Source: PALSA-968 sp964387075 (GTDB lineage Bacteria > Bacteroidota > Bacteroidia > B-17B0 > Aurantibacillaceae). Taken from it: a stretch of 64,000 nucleotides of DNA. The stretch spans positions 1-64,000 of the forward strand of contig CAYLVB010000006.1 of NCBI GenBank assembly GCA_964387075.1, in the 5' to 3' direction. The notes under the pieces were generated by a model. The model searched no databases and was not told the DNA's origin. It was given only the letters and a program-made list of their open reading frames with translations. A program made the position numbers and the translations under genes. This document shows positions 1 to 9,296 of this stretch, in pieces (within the stretch, counting starts at the first letter, position 1; every line of letters starts with the position of its first letter).

Positions 1-120
1 TTTTTGAACTGAAAACAGAAAAAGTATCACTCACCAAAAAAATATTAATTGAACGTTAAATTTAAGATCTGTCCTATGAAATCGAAGATTCTCACATCCG
101 GTAATTTTAAAAAACAGTAT

Positions 121-1740
121 ATGCGTATAACAAAATACATCTGTATCCTTGCTGCTTTCCTTGGCACAGAACTCACGGCGCAGAACGTGGGTATAAACCC
201 CGGCGGAAGTACGCCCGACGCGTCTTCCATTTTAGACCTTAACACCGGGAATACCTATACCAATCCTAACGGAAAAGGATTATTGATCCCTAACGTAGCT
301 TTAACCTCAACCGCGGCCCAAAACCCGGTTACGAGTCCTGCAACAAGCTTGCTGGTGTACAACACGGCAACGGCAAGTTCTGGCTCTACGGCAGTATCTC
401 CCGGATATTATTACTGGGATGGAACGAAATGGGTAGCTTTAGGAGGTGGCACTGGCGGCCTTGCCTGGTCGCTAACAGGTAACGCGGGCACGGTTGCGGG
501 AACAAATTTTATTGGAACTACGGATGCTATTGACTGGGTAATAAAAACAAGTAACACCGAAAGGATGAGGGTGCTGTCGGGCGGGAACGTTGGTATAGCC
601 ACAAACACTCCCGGAGAAAGGCTTGATGTACGGGGTAATATAACAATACCGAATAACGGTTCACTTTTTATTCTTCCCGAAGTAAGCGCCAACACGTCTT
701 ATACCGGCATGATGCACGCAAATGGTTTTTTTGCAGATGGCGTGCCCTGGTATGGAGGAGTAGGCCGCGAACCCGGTGCCTGGGCATATCCTTATCCTGA
801 TCTGGTAGTAAGCAATCATACAGGAATTCGTTTAGACGCTCACAGTAACTATGGAGGCATTTCTTTTTATGAACAACTTAATGCAGCCGGCTCTGCCTGG
901 TCCAGTAACGGAGCAGAGATCGCCCGTTTCAGGGATGACAGATGGGGGAGCAGCTACTTTGCCAGTAAACTGGCGATCTCTCAATCAACACCTCCTGCCT
1001 ATAATTTAGAAATAACGGGAACGTTCGGATTTGGAAACGGAACAGCGGGATCTTATCGCTCAAGGACCGAATCAAGGAATGACGCAGGACAAATAGCCTC
1101 TCAATCTGGGTTTTTTGAAACCGCATCGCCCGTAAATTTTCCAACCGGTGCATCAAGCTGGTGGCACCTGATAGATAGCAGACACAGTAATAACAGTAAT
1201 AATTATGCGATGCAGATATCCGGTGGTTTTTTCGACCAGGATATTTATTATCGTAAAACAAATAACAACGCGGCGCAGCCCTGGTCTCAGTTCTTAACTA
1301 CCAACAACGTAAAAGCCTACTCGGCCCTGGCCACTCAAACCACCATCAACACCACCGCGTATACAGACGTTTCAGGGCTTTCGATTACCATTACTACCAC
1401 CGGAAACTGTGTTTTTATAATTAACACCACCGGCTCATTGGAAACGTGGGCGCCTGCCGGTAATAACGCGAGTGCCTGCATGGTTGCCATCACACAGAAC
1501 GGAACAACGATCACCGAGCAAGGGGTTGATATTATTACCAATGCCAGCTGGAGCCAGATCGTTTCCAACTGGGGGATCAATTATACCACCGTACTCGCCG
1601 CAGGCACATACACGTTTAAAGTTCGGGCGCGCAGTTACCTGAACATTGTTGGAAGCTGTTATGCTTTTTACGCCGGCGGAGCTGTTACAACCTCTTTACC
1701 AAACGATGGTTCCATGACCATCCTGGTTGTGCCTCAATAA
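121..1740 (+). CDS. Exported surface protein with PilV/pyocin-knob-like segment
   Basis: A 539-residue exported protein of unknown exact role. I place the start at the ATG at 121, where MRITKY is followed by a hydrophobic stretch and a cleavage-like LTAQN; the longer TTG start at 49 would bury this signal peptide. Residues after the signal (NVGINPGGSTPDASSILDL) match the usual opening of Bacteroidota tail-fibre-like surface proteins. A segment around 1080-1300 (WWHLIDSRHSN, then YAMQISGGFFDQDIYYRKTNN, AQPWSQF) resembles the C-terminal knob of PilV shufflon adhesins and pyocin tail fibres. The last 130 residues are Thr/Gly-rich and look like a beta-sandwich. No T9SS tail is evident (it ends VVPQ). 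Low-complexity Asn/Thr composition is typical of surface adhesins. Function as an adhesin is inference. Confidence 0.8.
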   Translation: MRITKYICILAAFLGTELTAQNVGINPGGSTPDASSILDLNTGNTYTNPNGKGLLIPNVALTSTAAQNPVTSPATSLLVYNTATASSGSTAVSPGYYYWDGTKWVALGGGTGGLAWSLTGNAGTVAGTNFIGTTDAIDWVIKTSNTERMRVLSGGNVGIATNTPGERLDVRGNITIPNNGSLFILPEVSANTSYTGMMHANGFFADGVPWYGGVGREPGAWAYPYPDLVVSNHTGIRLDAHSNYGGISFYEQLNAAGSAWSSNGAEIARFRDDRWGSSYFASKLAISQSTPPAYNLEITGTFGFGNGTAGSYRSRTESRNDAGQIASQSGFFETASPVNFPTGASSWWHLIDSRHSNNSNNYAMQISGGFFDQDIYYRKTNNNAAQPWSQFLTTNNVKAYSALATQTTINTTAYTDVSGLSITITTTGNCVFIINTTGSLETWAPAGNNASACMVAITQNGTTITEQGVDIITNASWSQIVSNWGINYTTVLAAGTYTFKVRARSYLNIVGSCYAFYAGGAVTTSLPNDGSMTILVVPQ

Positions 1741-1756
1741 TTTTATTCGGATAGGA

Positions 1757-2362
1757 TCAGGCCTTTTGGTAGGGCACGCGGTTCTGTAAACTTCTTCCTA
1801 GAGTTACTTCGTCTGTGTATTCCAATTCATCGCCCACGGGAACTCCCCGTGCCAGGGTAGATATTTCAACATTGATTGCCTGCAGTTTTCGGGCTAAATA
1901 AAAAGAAGTAGTGTCGCCCTCGGTAGTACCGCTTAATGCAAGGATCACCTCCTGCACATTGGTCTCCGCGCGGGTCATCAGCACATCGATGTAGAGATCG
2001 GCGGGGCCGATGCCTTCCATGGGAGAGATCAATCCTCCAAGGACATGATATACGCCTTTGAACTGACCCGTGTTCTCTATGGCCATTACATCACGCACAT
2101 CCTGCACCACGCAGATCATTTTTTTATCGCGGTTGGGGTTGCTGCAGATGCCGCAAATTTCCGAATCACTCACGTTATTGCACTCTTTGCAGAACTTGAT
2201 ATGCTCCTTCATGCGCATGATGGATTGCGCCAGGCCGGTAGCAGCCTCATTCTCGTTACGCAATAAATGAAGTACATAGCGCAAAGCCGTTTTGCGCCCA
2301 ACACCCGGCAGGCGGGCAAATTCGTTAACAGCACTATCCAGTAATTTTGAGGGAAGTTCCAT
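1757..2362 (-). CDS. recR: Recombination mediator protein RecR
   Basis: RecR, 201 residues, works with RecO (and RecF) to load RecA on SSB-coated single-stranded DNA. Visible features in order: N-terminal helix-hairpin-helix (FARLPGVGRKTALRY), a Cys4 zinc finger (CKEC ... CGIC, about residues 57-72), a Toprim domain opening at VVQDVRDVMAIE, and the C-terminal LARGVPVGDELEYTDEVTL, all diagnostic of the family. Length is the family standard. It is convergent with the upstream surface protein, leaving only 16 nt between the stop codons. The ATG at 2362 gives the usual MELPSKLLD start. Confidence 0.97.
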   Translation of the reverse strand: MELPSKLLDSAVNEFARLPGVGRKTALRYVLHLLRNENEAATGLAQSIMRMKEHIKFCKECNNVSDSEICGICSNPNRDKKMICVVQDVRDVMAIENTGQFKGVYHVLGGLISPMEGIGPADLYIDVLMTRAETNVQEVILALSGTTEGDTTSFYLARKLQAINVEISTLARGVPVGDELEYTDEVTLGRSLQNRVPYQKA

Positions 2363-2493
2363 CGCTTTTGCAAAGGTACGTAGACTTGGCTTTTGTATAG
2401 CAGGAGTGCCGGGAATTATTAAACAAAAGCTGTGGGTAAAAAGAAGCCTTACCCTCCCCCGCTCCGGCTAAAATATCCATCTTAGCATAAATT

Positions 2494-3960
2494 ATGTCGG
2501 CCGGCCTCATACTCCTTTGTATCGCTATTTACTTCGGCGGACTCCTGTTTATCGCCTGGATCACGGGAAGAAAGAGTACCGCGGCCAGCTATTTCATTGG
2601 TAACAAAGCCTCTCCATGGTACGCGGTGGCCTTTGGCATGCTGGGAGATTCGTTGAGCGGGGTTACTTATATCTCGGTTCCGGGAGAGGTTGTTAACTCC
2701 AAATTCTCGTATTTCCAGCTCGTACTCGGCTATTTTGTGGGTTATTTCATCATCTCGCACATCCTGCTGCCACTCTATTACCGGATGAACCTGCTTTCTA
2801 TCTACACCTACCTCGAATCCCGCTTTGGGAGGATCACCCAAAAGACCGGGGCTTTCTTCTTCATTCTTTCGCGCACACTTGGGGCAGCCGCCCGCCTATA
2901 CCTCGCAGCCGGAGTCATCCAGTTCTTTGTGTTCGATCAACTGGAAATGAAAGTTCCCTTCGCCCTCAGCGTTTCCATTATCATCGGGCTCATGCTTTTG
3001 TATACCTACAAGGGCGGCATCAAAACACTGGTGTGGACCGACACCTTTCAATCGCTGTTTTTAGTGCTTGGCGTGGTGCTTTCCATCGCGGCCATTATTT
3101 CGAGTACCAACTGGAGCCTGGGAGAAACCATCAGCAAACTTTATCATTCAGAAAGCACGCAGATCTTCTTCTGGGATTGGCACAAAACATCTTTCTTTGG
3201 CAAACAATTTTTGGGCGGGATCTTCATCGCGGTTGCCATGACGGGCCTCGACCAGAACATGATGCAGAAGAATCTGAGTTGCAAAAGTCTTGGTGAAGCG
3301 CAGAAAAATATCTTTTGGTTCAGCGTGGTGATGGTGATCGTGAATTTGTTCTTTCTTTCGTTAGGTGCTTTGCTTTACATGTACCAGGCAGAAATGAGCA
3401 TTGCTTTCCCCATGAACGAGGCAGGCAAGATCCTGTCAGACCGTGTGTTTCCCAACCTCGCCTTAAATCATTTGGGCATTTTCGCGGGCCTGGTATTCAT
3501 CATCGGTTTAACGGCTGCAACATTTTCCAGCGCCGACTCTGTGCTTACCACCCTTACCACTTCCACCTACGTGGATATGATGGAACTGGACAAGAAAACA
3601 TCGCTTAGTGAAGAGAAAAAAACAAAGTACCGCCACATCATACATATCAGTTTTGCCGCGCTCCTGCTCATCTGCATTCTCATCTTCAACGAAGTGAACA
3701 GCAGCGCCGTGATCAAAACGGTATTGCTGGTGGCAGGATACACCTACGGACCACTGCTCGGCTTATTTTCCTTCGGGATCTTCAGCAAAAGAAAAGTGAA
3801 CGATAGGATCATCCCGGTCATTTGCATACTGGCTCCGGCATTGACCTGGCTCATCAGCTACCTGCTGCCTAAAGTGGGCTACGATGTGGGTAATGAATTG
3901 ATCCTGCTGAACGGGGGAATAACTTTCCTGGGCCTGTTCCTATTTTCAAAAAAGGGCTAA
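2494..3960 (+). CDS. Sodium:solute symporter (SSS) family transporter
   Basis: A 488-residue polytopic inner-membrane protein of the SSS family (PutP/SGLT fold), about 13 hydrophobic segments. Typical motifs are visible: the N-terminal ASYFIGNKASPWYAVAFGML region, the GDSLSGVTYIS segment of TM2, YLESRFG, and the TM8-region TAATFSSADSVLTTLTT that carries Na+-site Ser/Thr residues. The substrate cannot be read from the sequence. Its stop overlaps the convergent cyanophycinase stop by 4 nt, and cyanophycin synthetase lies just beyond, so amino-acid uptake linked to cyanophycin metabolism is possible, but this is only a context-based inference. Confidence 0.92.
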   Translation: MSAGLILLCIAIYFGGLLFIAWITGRKSTAASYFIGNKASPWYAVAFGMLGDSLSGVTYISVPGEVVNSKFSYFQLVLGYFVGYFIISHILLPLYYRMNLLSIYTYLESRFGRITQKTGAFFFILSRTLGAAARLYLAAGVIQFFVFDQLEMKVPFALSVSIIIGLMLLYTYKGGIKTLVWTDTFQSLFLVLGVVLSIAAIISSTNWSLGETISKLYHSESTQIFFWDWHKTSFFGKQFLGGIFIAVAMTGLDQNMMQKNLSCKSLGEAQKNIFWFSVVMVIVNLFFLSLGALLYMYQAEMSIAFPMNEAGKILSDRVFPNLALNHLGIFAGLVFIIGLTAATFSSADSVLTTLTTSTYVDMMELDKKTSLSEEKKTKYRHIIHISFAALLLICILIFNEVNSSAVIKTVLLVAGYTYGPLLGLFSFGIFSKRKVNDRIIPVICILAPALTWLISYLLPKVGYDVGNELILLNGGITFLGLFLFSKKG

Positions 3961-4844
3961 ACGCTTTGTTTCTGCACCGCGGCTATGGCTGCAGCGTTAC
4001 TGTAGAATTTCCTTTCCTTCAGATGGTAAAAATTTCCCTTGGCCATAACGTGTATCACCAGGTTCTCGATAGAGATCGGTTGTCCCTCCTCGATGTCGGC
4101 GATGCTGGAATATTGAATGTTATGCCCATCGAAGATCAGTACCAGCCCGGAGCCGATGGCCTCCATTTTATTACCATCGCGAACCAGAACGCCGGTGTCC
4201 TCACCCAGGCCAATTCCAATACAGCCGGGGTTGCCTGCCACGGCCTGTGCAAGGCGGCCAAACCTTCCGCGTGTTACAAAGTGCGTATCGATGATCACAT
4301 CCCTTATTAATCCGAGTCCGGTTGTGATCTTTACTTCTCCTTTCAATAAAGCTCCGGTACTGCTTCCGAGGTAGATCATCGTATTGCTCATGGCCATGGC
4401 GCCAGCGCTGGTACCCGCAATTACAAAGCTCTCGTTCATGTAACGATCAAGCAGCACGCGCAAAAATTCAGTCCCGCCGAAGATCATGCTCAGGCGCATC
4501 TGGTTGCCACCCGTAAACATCACCCCATCCGCTTTTTTGATCCTTTCGAGGTATTCGGGTGTTACAACATCTTCTCTTTTTTTAATATGGATCACCCCAA
4601 TATTCTTACAACCCAATATCCCAAAAGCCTCGATGTAATTCTGTCCCACTTCTTCCGGGATCTGCGAAGCCGTTGTAATAACTTCTATGCGCGACTCAAC
4701 TCCCTTCATCTCAAGCAGAATGCGTTTCAAAATTCCTGACTCAAAGAATATCCTTTGGTCGATCTGCATGGTCTTTGGATCGAGTGTTGCACCCTTATCC
4801 TCGCTTCCGCCTACTGATATCAATTTCCCTTTGGGAGAGCTCAT
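3957..4844 (-). CDS. cphB: Cyanophycinase (serine peptidase family S51)
   Basis: Cyanophycinase cleaves multi-L-arginyl-poly-L-aspartate into beta-Asp-Arg dipeptides inside the cell. The 295-residue protein shows the family opening GKLISVGGSEDKG, the MFTGGNQMRL segment, and the nucleophile elbow AGTSAGAMAMS with catalytic Ser146. Further family motifs are TGLGLIRDVIIDTHFVTRGRFGR (split over about residues 175-200) and GIGLGEDTGVLV. Length is normal for the intracellular enzyme, and there is no signal peptide, unlike the exported CphE type. It is divergent from cphA across a 115-nt gap, so the two may share a control region. Confidence 0.95.
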   Translation of the reverse strand: MSSPKGKLISVGGSEDKGATLDPKTMQIDQRIFFESGILKRILLEMKGVESRIEVITTASQIPEEVGQNYIEAFGILGCKNIGVIHIKKREDVVTPEYLERIKKADGVMFTGGNQMRLSMIFGGTEFLRVLLDRYMNESFVIAGTSAGAMAMSNTMIYLGSSTGALLKGEVKITTGLGLIRDVIIDTHFVTRGRFGRLAQAVAGNPGCIGIGLGEDTGVLVRDGNKMEAIGSGLVLIFDGHNIQYSSIADIEEGQPISIENLVIHVMAKGNFYHLKERKFYSNAAAIAAVQKQSV

Positions 4845-4959
4845 GTTAAAAACTATTCTCCAACAAAGTTACCCAAAACACCCGCAATAGCCATATGTAA
4901 GTTTTACGGGTTTATGATAGTAACTTTATGGTGAACAAAAATGATGAACAAGAAAACAT

Positions 4960-7596
4960 ATGAAGATCGTAGAACTGAAAGTGATGAGAGGGCCCAATTA
5001 CTGGTCGGTAAGAAGGCACAAGTTGATTGTAATGAAACTCGATATTGAAGAGTTAGAAGAATATCCCACCAACAAGATAGAAGGATTTGGAGCGCGGCTG
5101 GAAAAATTAATGCCCAGCCTGTACGAACACCATTGTTCGGAAGAACGCGACGGAGGATTTCTTTTCCGCGTGAAAGAGGGCACCTGGATAGGCCACGTGA
5201 TCGAGCACATCGCGCTGGAGATACAAACCCTGGCGGGAATGGATTGCGGCTTTGGAAGGACCCGTAGCGCCGGCAAAAAAGGAGTGTACCACGTAGTATT
5301 TGCTTATACCGAAGAACCCGCGGGATTGTATGCCGCAAAAGCCGCCATACGTATAGCACAGGCGCTTATTAGAGGTGAAGAATACGACCTGGAAGCAGAC
5401 CTGCGGGCCATGCGCGAAATACGTGATAAGGTACGGTTCGGCCCCAGCACCGCCTCCATTGTGAACGAAGCCATCGCGCGTGATATTCCTTATATACGGG
5501 TTGGAAAGGATTCACTGGTACAGCTTGGCTACGGGAAGAACCAGGTGCGGTTCAGGGCTACCATGACCGAAAAGACGAGTTCAATCGCCATGGAAATTGC
5601 CTGCAACAAAGAAGAGACCAAGCGCCTGCTGGGCGAGGCGGCCATACCCATAGCGCCGGGATCCTGCATTTCGGAAGAAGAAGAACTGGCGGCCGCTATT
5701 GAAGAAATTGGTTTTCCGCTGGTGATGAAACCCGTTGACGGAAATCACGGGAAAGGGGCAACGATTAATATCAATACCCCGGAAGAAGCCAAAGCCGCTT
5801 TTGCGCATGCAAAGAATTACGCGCACAAAGTGATCATTGAACGATTTGTGGAGGGCTTTGATTTCCGCGTGCTGGTGATCGATAATAAATTTGTGGCCGC
5901 GGCACTGCGCGAACCCGCGCATGTAATGGGTGATGGCGTTTCCACGATACAGCAACTCATAGAAAAAGAAAACAATGATCCGAGGCGCGGCGTGGGCCAT
6001 GAGAACGTGCTTACCCGCATCAGCATCGATCACGAAACGGAGGAATACCTCGCAAAACGAGGTCTTACGCTGGAAACTGTGCCCGGCATCGGCGAGCTTT
6101 GTTACCTGAAAGGAACGGCTAACCTGAGCACCGGCGGTACTTCCACTGACGTAACAGACCAGATGCATCCCGACAATATCATGCTTTGCGAGCGCATCGC
6201 GCGGATCGTGGGCCTGGATATCTGCGGCATCGATATCATGGCAAAGAACTTAAGTGAGCGACTGGAGATAACCGGTGGTATTGTGATGGAAGTGAACGCA
6301 GCGCCCGGCTTCCGCATGCACCTTGCGCCGTCCACGGGGGTTTCGCGCAATGTTGCCGCGCCTGTACTTGACATGCTTTATCCTCCCGGAAAACCATTCC
6401 GCATACCCATCATCGCCATCACAGGAACCAACGGAAAAACCACCACCACGCGCCTCATCGCGCACATTGTAAAGAACAATGGCTACAAAGTTGGATTCAC
6501 CACTTCCGATGGCATCTATGTAGGTAACTCTATGCTCACCAAAGGCGATACTACAGGTCCGTCAAGCGCCGAGTTCATCCTGAAAGACCCAACCGTTGAA
6601 TTTGCCGTATTGGAGAACGCGCGTGGAGGAATCCTGCGTTCAGGCCTGGGCTTCGGCACCTGCGATGTAGGCGTGATCACCAATATACAGGAAGATCACA
6701 TGGGCATCAGCGACATCCACACCCTCGAAGATATGGCAAGAGTAAAAGCCGTGGTAGTGGAAAGCGTGAAACCCGATGGGTACGCCGTTCTCAACGCCGA
6801 TAATAAATACTGCGTGAATATAGGAAAGAACGCGCATTGTAAAGTGGCGTACTTCAGTATGCACGAGAACAACCCCGTTATCAAAGCGCATTGCAAGGCA
6901 GGTGGCATCGCCGCTATTTACGAGAACGGCTATATCACCATCCGCAAAGGCGACTGGAAATTCCGTATCAACAAGGTTACCAATATCCCGTTAACCTTTA
7001 ATGGCAAAGTAACCTTCATGATGCAGAACGTACTGGCTGCAACGCTAGCCACCTTTGTTTATGGATTCAAGACTGAAGACATCGCCACCAACCTGGAAAG
7101 CTTCATTCCTTCACCCTCGCTTACACCCGGGCGAATGAATGTTTTTCACTTTCGTGACTACACCGTGCTGATCGATTTCGCGCACAACCCCGATGGCTTC
7201 AAAGGAGTGCATGAATATCTTAAAACAGTTGATTCACACAACAAGATCGGAATCATTACCGGCACCGGCGACCGAAGGGATGATGATATTCGCGAGCTCG
7301 GCCGACTGGCCGCGCAAATGTTCGATCACATCCTTATCTACCAGGATAAACATTTACGCGGAAGAACAGCGGAGAATATTGTAGATCTGATGATAGAGGG
7401 GATCCTGGAAACAGATCCTTCTACATCCTACGAATATCTACCGAAGGAAGCTGAACCTTTGCAACATGCCTTCTCTATAGCTACGCCGGGGTCGCACATT
7501 ACGGCCCTGAGCGATGTAGTGGAGAACGCGCACGAAACATTGAAAAAGTACCTCGACCGGGAAAAAGAGATCAGTGCTTATGCGGATTTTGAATAG
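4960..7596 (+). CDS. cphA: Cyanophycin synthetase
   Basis: CphA polymerises aspartate and arginine into cyanophycin using ATP, a carbon/nitrogen store in cytoplasmic granules. The 878-residue protein has the full three-part layout: an N-terminal domain beginning MKIVELKVMRGPNYWSVRRH, an ATP-grasp module (about 220-480, with PLVMKPVDGNHGKGATINI and the metal-binding VMEVNAAPGFRMH), and a Mur-ligase-like module whose P-loop GTNGKTTTTR has Lys493, followed by VLIDFAHNPDGF and GTGDRRDDDIRELG near the end. Length is that of CphA1 rather than the shorter CphA2. Paired divergently with cphB. Nothing is degenerate in the motifs, so the enzyme should be active. Confidence 0.96.
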   Translation: MKIVELKVMRGPNYWSVRRHKLIVMKLDIEELEEYPTNKIEGFGARLEKLMPSLYEHHCSEERDGGFLFRVKEGTWIGHVIEHIALEIQTLAGMDCGFGRTRSAGKKGVYHVVFAYTEEPAGLYAAKAAIRIAQALIRGEEYDLEADLRAMREIRDKVRFGPSTASIVNEAIARDIPYIRVGKDSLVQLGYGKNQVRFRATMTEKTSSIAMEIACNKEETKRLLGEAAIPIAPGSCISEEEELAAAIEEIGFPLVMKPVDGNHGKGATININTPEEAKAAFAHAKNYAHKVIIERFVEGFDFRVLVIDNKFVAAALREPAHVMGDGVSTIQQLIEKENNDPRRGVGHENVLTRISIDHETEEYLAKRGLTLETVPGIGELCYLKGTANLSTGGTSTDVTDQMHPDNIMLCERIARIVGLDICGIDIMAKNLSERLEITGGIVMEVNAAPGFRMHLAPSTGVSRNVAAPVLDMLYPPGKPFRIPIIAITGTNGKTTTTRLIAHIVKNNGYKVGFTTSDGIYVGNSMLTKGDTTGPSSAEFILKDPTVEFAVLENARGGILRSGLGFGTCDVGVITNIQEDHMGISDIHTLEDMARVKAVVVESVKPDGYAVLNADNKYCVNIGKNAHCKVAYFSMHENNPVIKAHCKAGGIAAIYENGYITIRKGDWKFRINKVTNIPLTFNGKVTFMMQNVLAATLATFVYGFKTEDIATNLESFIPSPSLTPGRMNVFHFRDYTVLIDFAHNPDGFKGVHEYLKTVDSHNKIGIITGTGDRRDDDIRELGRLAAQMFDHILIYQDKHLRGRTAENIVDLMIEGILETDPSTSYEYLPKEAEPLQHAFSIATPGSHITALSDVVENAHETLKKYLDREKEISAYADFE

Positions 7597-7614
7597 CCCG
7601 GTAGATCCCAAAGA

Positions 7615-8295
7615 TCAGAACTCGAACTTATAGCCAACACCTTTGATGGTCTTGATATAATCGTCGCCTATCTTCTCGCGAAGCTTGCGTACATGCACAT
7701 CAATGGTACGGTCGCCCACCACCACTTCGCTGCCCCATACGTGCTGCAGAATGTATTCGCGGCTGAAGACCTTTCCGGGTTTGCTTATCAATAAGGCCAG
7801 CAGTTTGAATTCTTTTTTGGGAAGTGAGATCTCTATACCGTTCTTGATCACCATGTGTCGGTCTTTCTCTACGCGGATACCTCCCACTTCAACCACCTCG
7901 CTTTGCGATCCGGCTACAGAAGCACGACGTAAAAGTGCCTTGATGCGACTTACCAATACACGCGGCTTGATCGGCTTTGTAATGTAATCATCGGCCCCTA
8001 CATCAAAACCCGCTATCTGCGAATAATCTTCGTTACGCGCCGTAAGGAAAGCGATCAGCACGTTCTTCAACGAATCGATCTGGCGGATCTCGCGGCAGGT
8101 CTCAATGCCATCCATGCCGGGCATCATCACGTCGAGCACGATCAGGTCCGGAGGGTTCTTTTTTGCCTTATTGATCGCGTCGCGACCATTGGTGGCGGTA
8201 TCTGCGGCGTAGCCTTCTTTCTCCAGGTTATAGCTTAAAAAATCAAGAATATCCTGTTCATCATCAACCAGTAAGATCTTCGTTAAGTTGCTCAT
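7615..8295 (-). CDS. OmpR/PhoB-family response regulator
   Basis: A 226-residue two-component response regulator. Receiver domain: acidic pair in LLVDDEQDI, phospho-acceptor Asp in LIVLDVMMPGMDG, and the conserved Lys in DYITKPIKP. C-terminal winged-helix DNA-binding domain: LPKKEFKLLALLISKPGKVFSRE and VGDRTIDVHVRKLREKIG, then the terminal IKTIKGVGYKFEF. It therefore binds DNA when phosphorylated. No histidine kinase is adjacent; the only kinase in the window is at 25.2 kb. It is convergent with cphA with an 18-nt gap. The target genes are unknown. Confidence 0.95.
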   Translation of the reverse strand: MSNLTKILLVDDEQDILDFLSYNLEKEGYAADTATNGRDAINKAKKNPPDLIVLDVMMPGMDGIETCREIRQIDSLKNVLIAFLTARNEDYSQIAGFDVGADDYITKPIKPRVLVSRIKALLRRASVAGSQSEVVEVGGIRVEKDRHMVIKNGIEISLPKKEFKLLALLISKPGKVFSREYILQHVWGSEVVVGDRTIDVHVRKLREKIGDDYIKTIKGVGYKFEF

Positions 8296-8368
8296 ATTTA
8301 CAAGCGCAAGTTACTAAGAAGGACAAAGCCCAATCTTAAGTCAATGTTAAGGAATTTTTAATTAGTTC

Positions 8369-9295
8369 CTACTTCTCTTCCTTCTTTTTTGGAGGAGTGA
8401 AGCGCAGTCCCAGCATCACTTCGTGGGTGCCACTGTTGTATTTGCGCAGGTTGGTGGTAGTGTAATCGTAAGAATACCCGAACATTAGCCAGTTATTGAA
8501 CATATAGCCTACCATGGCTGTTACAGCGTCTTTGGTGCGGTAATTGACCCCGATCCATACTTTGTTCTGGTAACTGAACCTGGCTCCCAACTCTGCCTTT
8601 ACAGGGATATGGTATTGCACCGGATCCACCATTTTTATCATCACGGAAGGCTCCAGCATGAAGTCCTCGTTGATCCACCATTTGTAACCGGCCAGGCTGT
8701 AAATGTGAATAGCGAGGTTGCTGTTCTTGGTTTGCTGGTAGGTAAAGAATTTCAGGTTGGCCTGGTAGATCTGCGCGAAGGCGAGACTTACGTAAAGTTT
8801 ATCGCTGTAAAAATAAAGTCCTGCGCCAAGATCAGGGGCCAATGCCGATTGATAATTTGGAGAAAGGATAGGATCACCCATATCGTGCGGGTAGATCTTA
8901 GAACCATCCACCGCAAATTGCAGAATACCCGCGTTAAGGCCCATGGACAGTTTGTACTCCGAATTTATTTTTAAATGATACGCGTATGCTAAATTCAAAC
9001 CGGTGCGACGTGTCGGTCCAACAATGTCGGTAAACAAGGTTCCGCCAATACCCATTTTCAGGTTCTTGAAAGGGCCCTGCATAGAAAGAATATAGGTGCG
9101 TGGCGCGTCGGTGATGCCCTGCCATTGATACCGGTTATTCGATTTTGCTTCCCAATAATCCGAGCGGCCGGCAATGGCGGGGTTCATTGGGAAATCGTTG
9201 AGCATGTATTGCGTGTACTGGGGCAATTGCTGCGCGCGTCCCTCTTCCGCCAGGGCCATCACCAATACCGCTATGTAAACTATCTTTTTCATCAT
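8369..9295 (-). CDS. PorP/SprF family type IX secretion-associated outer-membrane protein
   Basis: A 308-residue predicted outer-membrane beta-barrel of the PorP/SprF family. Visible: signal peptide (KKIVYIAVLVMALAEEGRAQ), then QLPQYTQYMLNDFPMNPAIAG, the family hallmark, and alternating amphipathic strands to the end. In Flavobacterium johnsoniae the SprF protein is required to secrete and surface-anchor SprB, and each SprF paralogue usually sits next to its giant cargo. Here only one base separates it from the SprB-like gene upstream, so co-translation is likely. Two consecutive ATG codons (9295 and 9292) are possible starts. Confidence 0.93.
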   Translation of the reverse strand: MMKKIVYIAVLVMALAEEGRAQQLPQYTQYMLNDFPMNPAIAGRSDYWEAKSNNRYQWQGITDAPRTYILSMQGPFKNLKMGIGGTLFTDIVGPTRRTGLNLAYAYHLKINSEYKLSMGLNAGILQFAVDGSKIYPHDMGDPILSPNYQSALAPDLGAGLYFYSDKLYVSLAFAQIYQANLKFFTYQQTKNSNLAIHIYSLAGYKWWINEDFMLEPSVMIKMVDPVQYHIPVKAELGARFSYQNKVWIGVNYRTKDAVTAMVGYMFNNWLMFGYSYDYTTTNLRKYNSGTHEVMLGLRFTPPKKKEEK

Positions 9296-9296
9296 G

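Noticed and set aside
49..120. TTG-started N-terminal extension of the first surface protein
   Set aside because: It places 24 polar residues before a good signal peptide at ATG 121.
121..1740. Prophage remnant
   Set aside because: Only one fibre-like segment; no capsid, terminase, integrase or tail genes nearby.
5581..6168. 195-residue ORF antisense to cphA
   Set aside because: It covers the ATP-grasp motifs of cphA and shows no features of its own.
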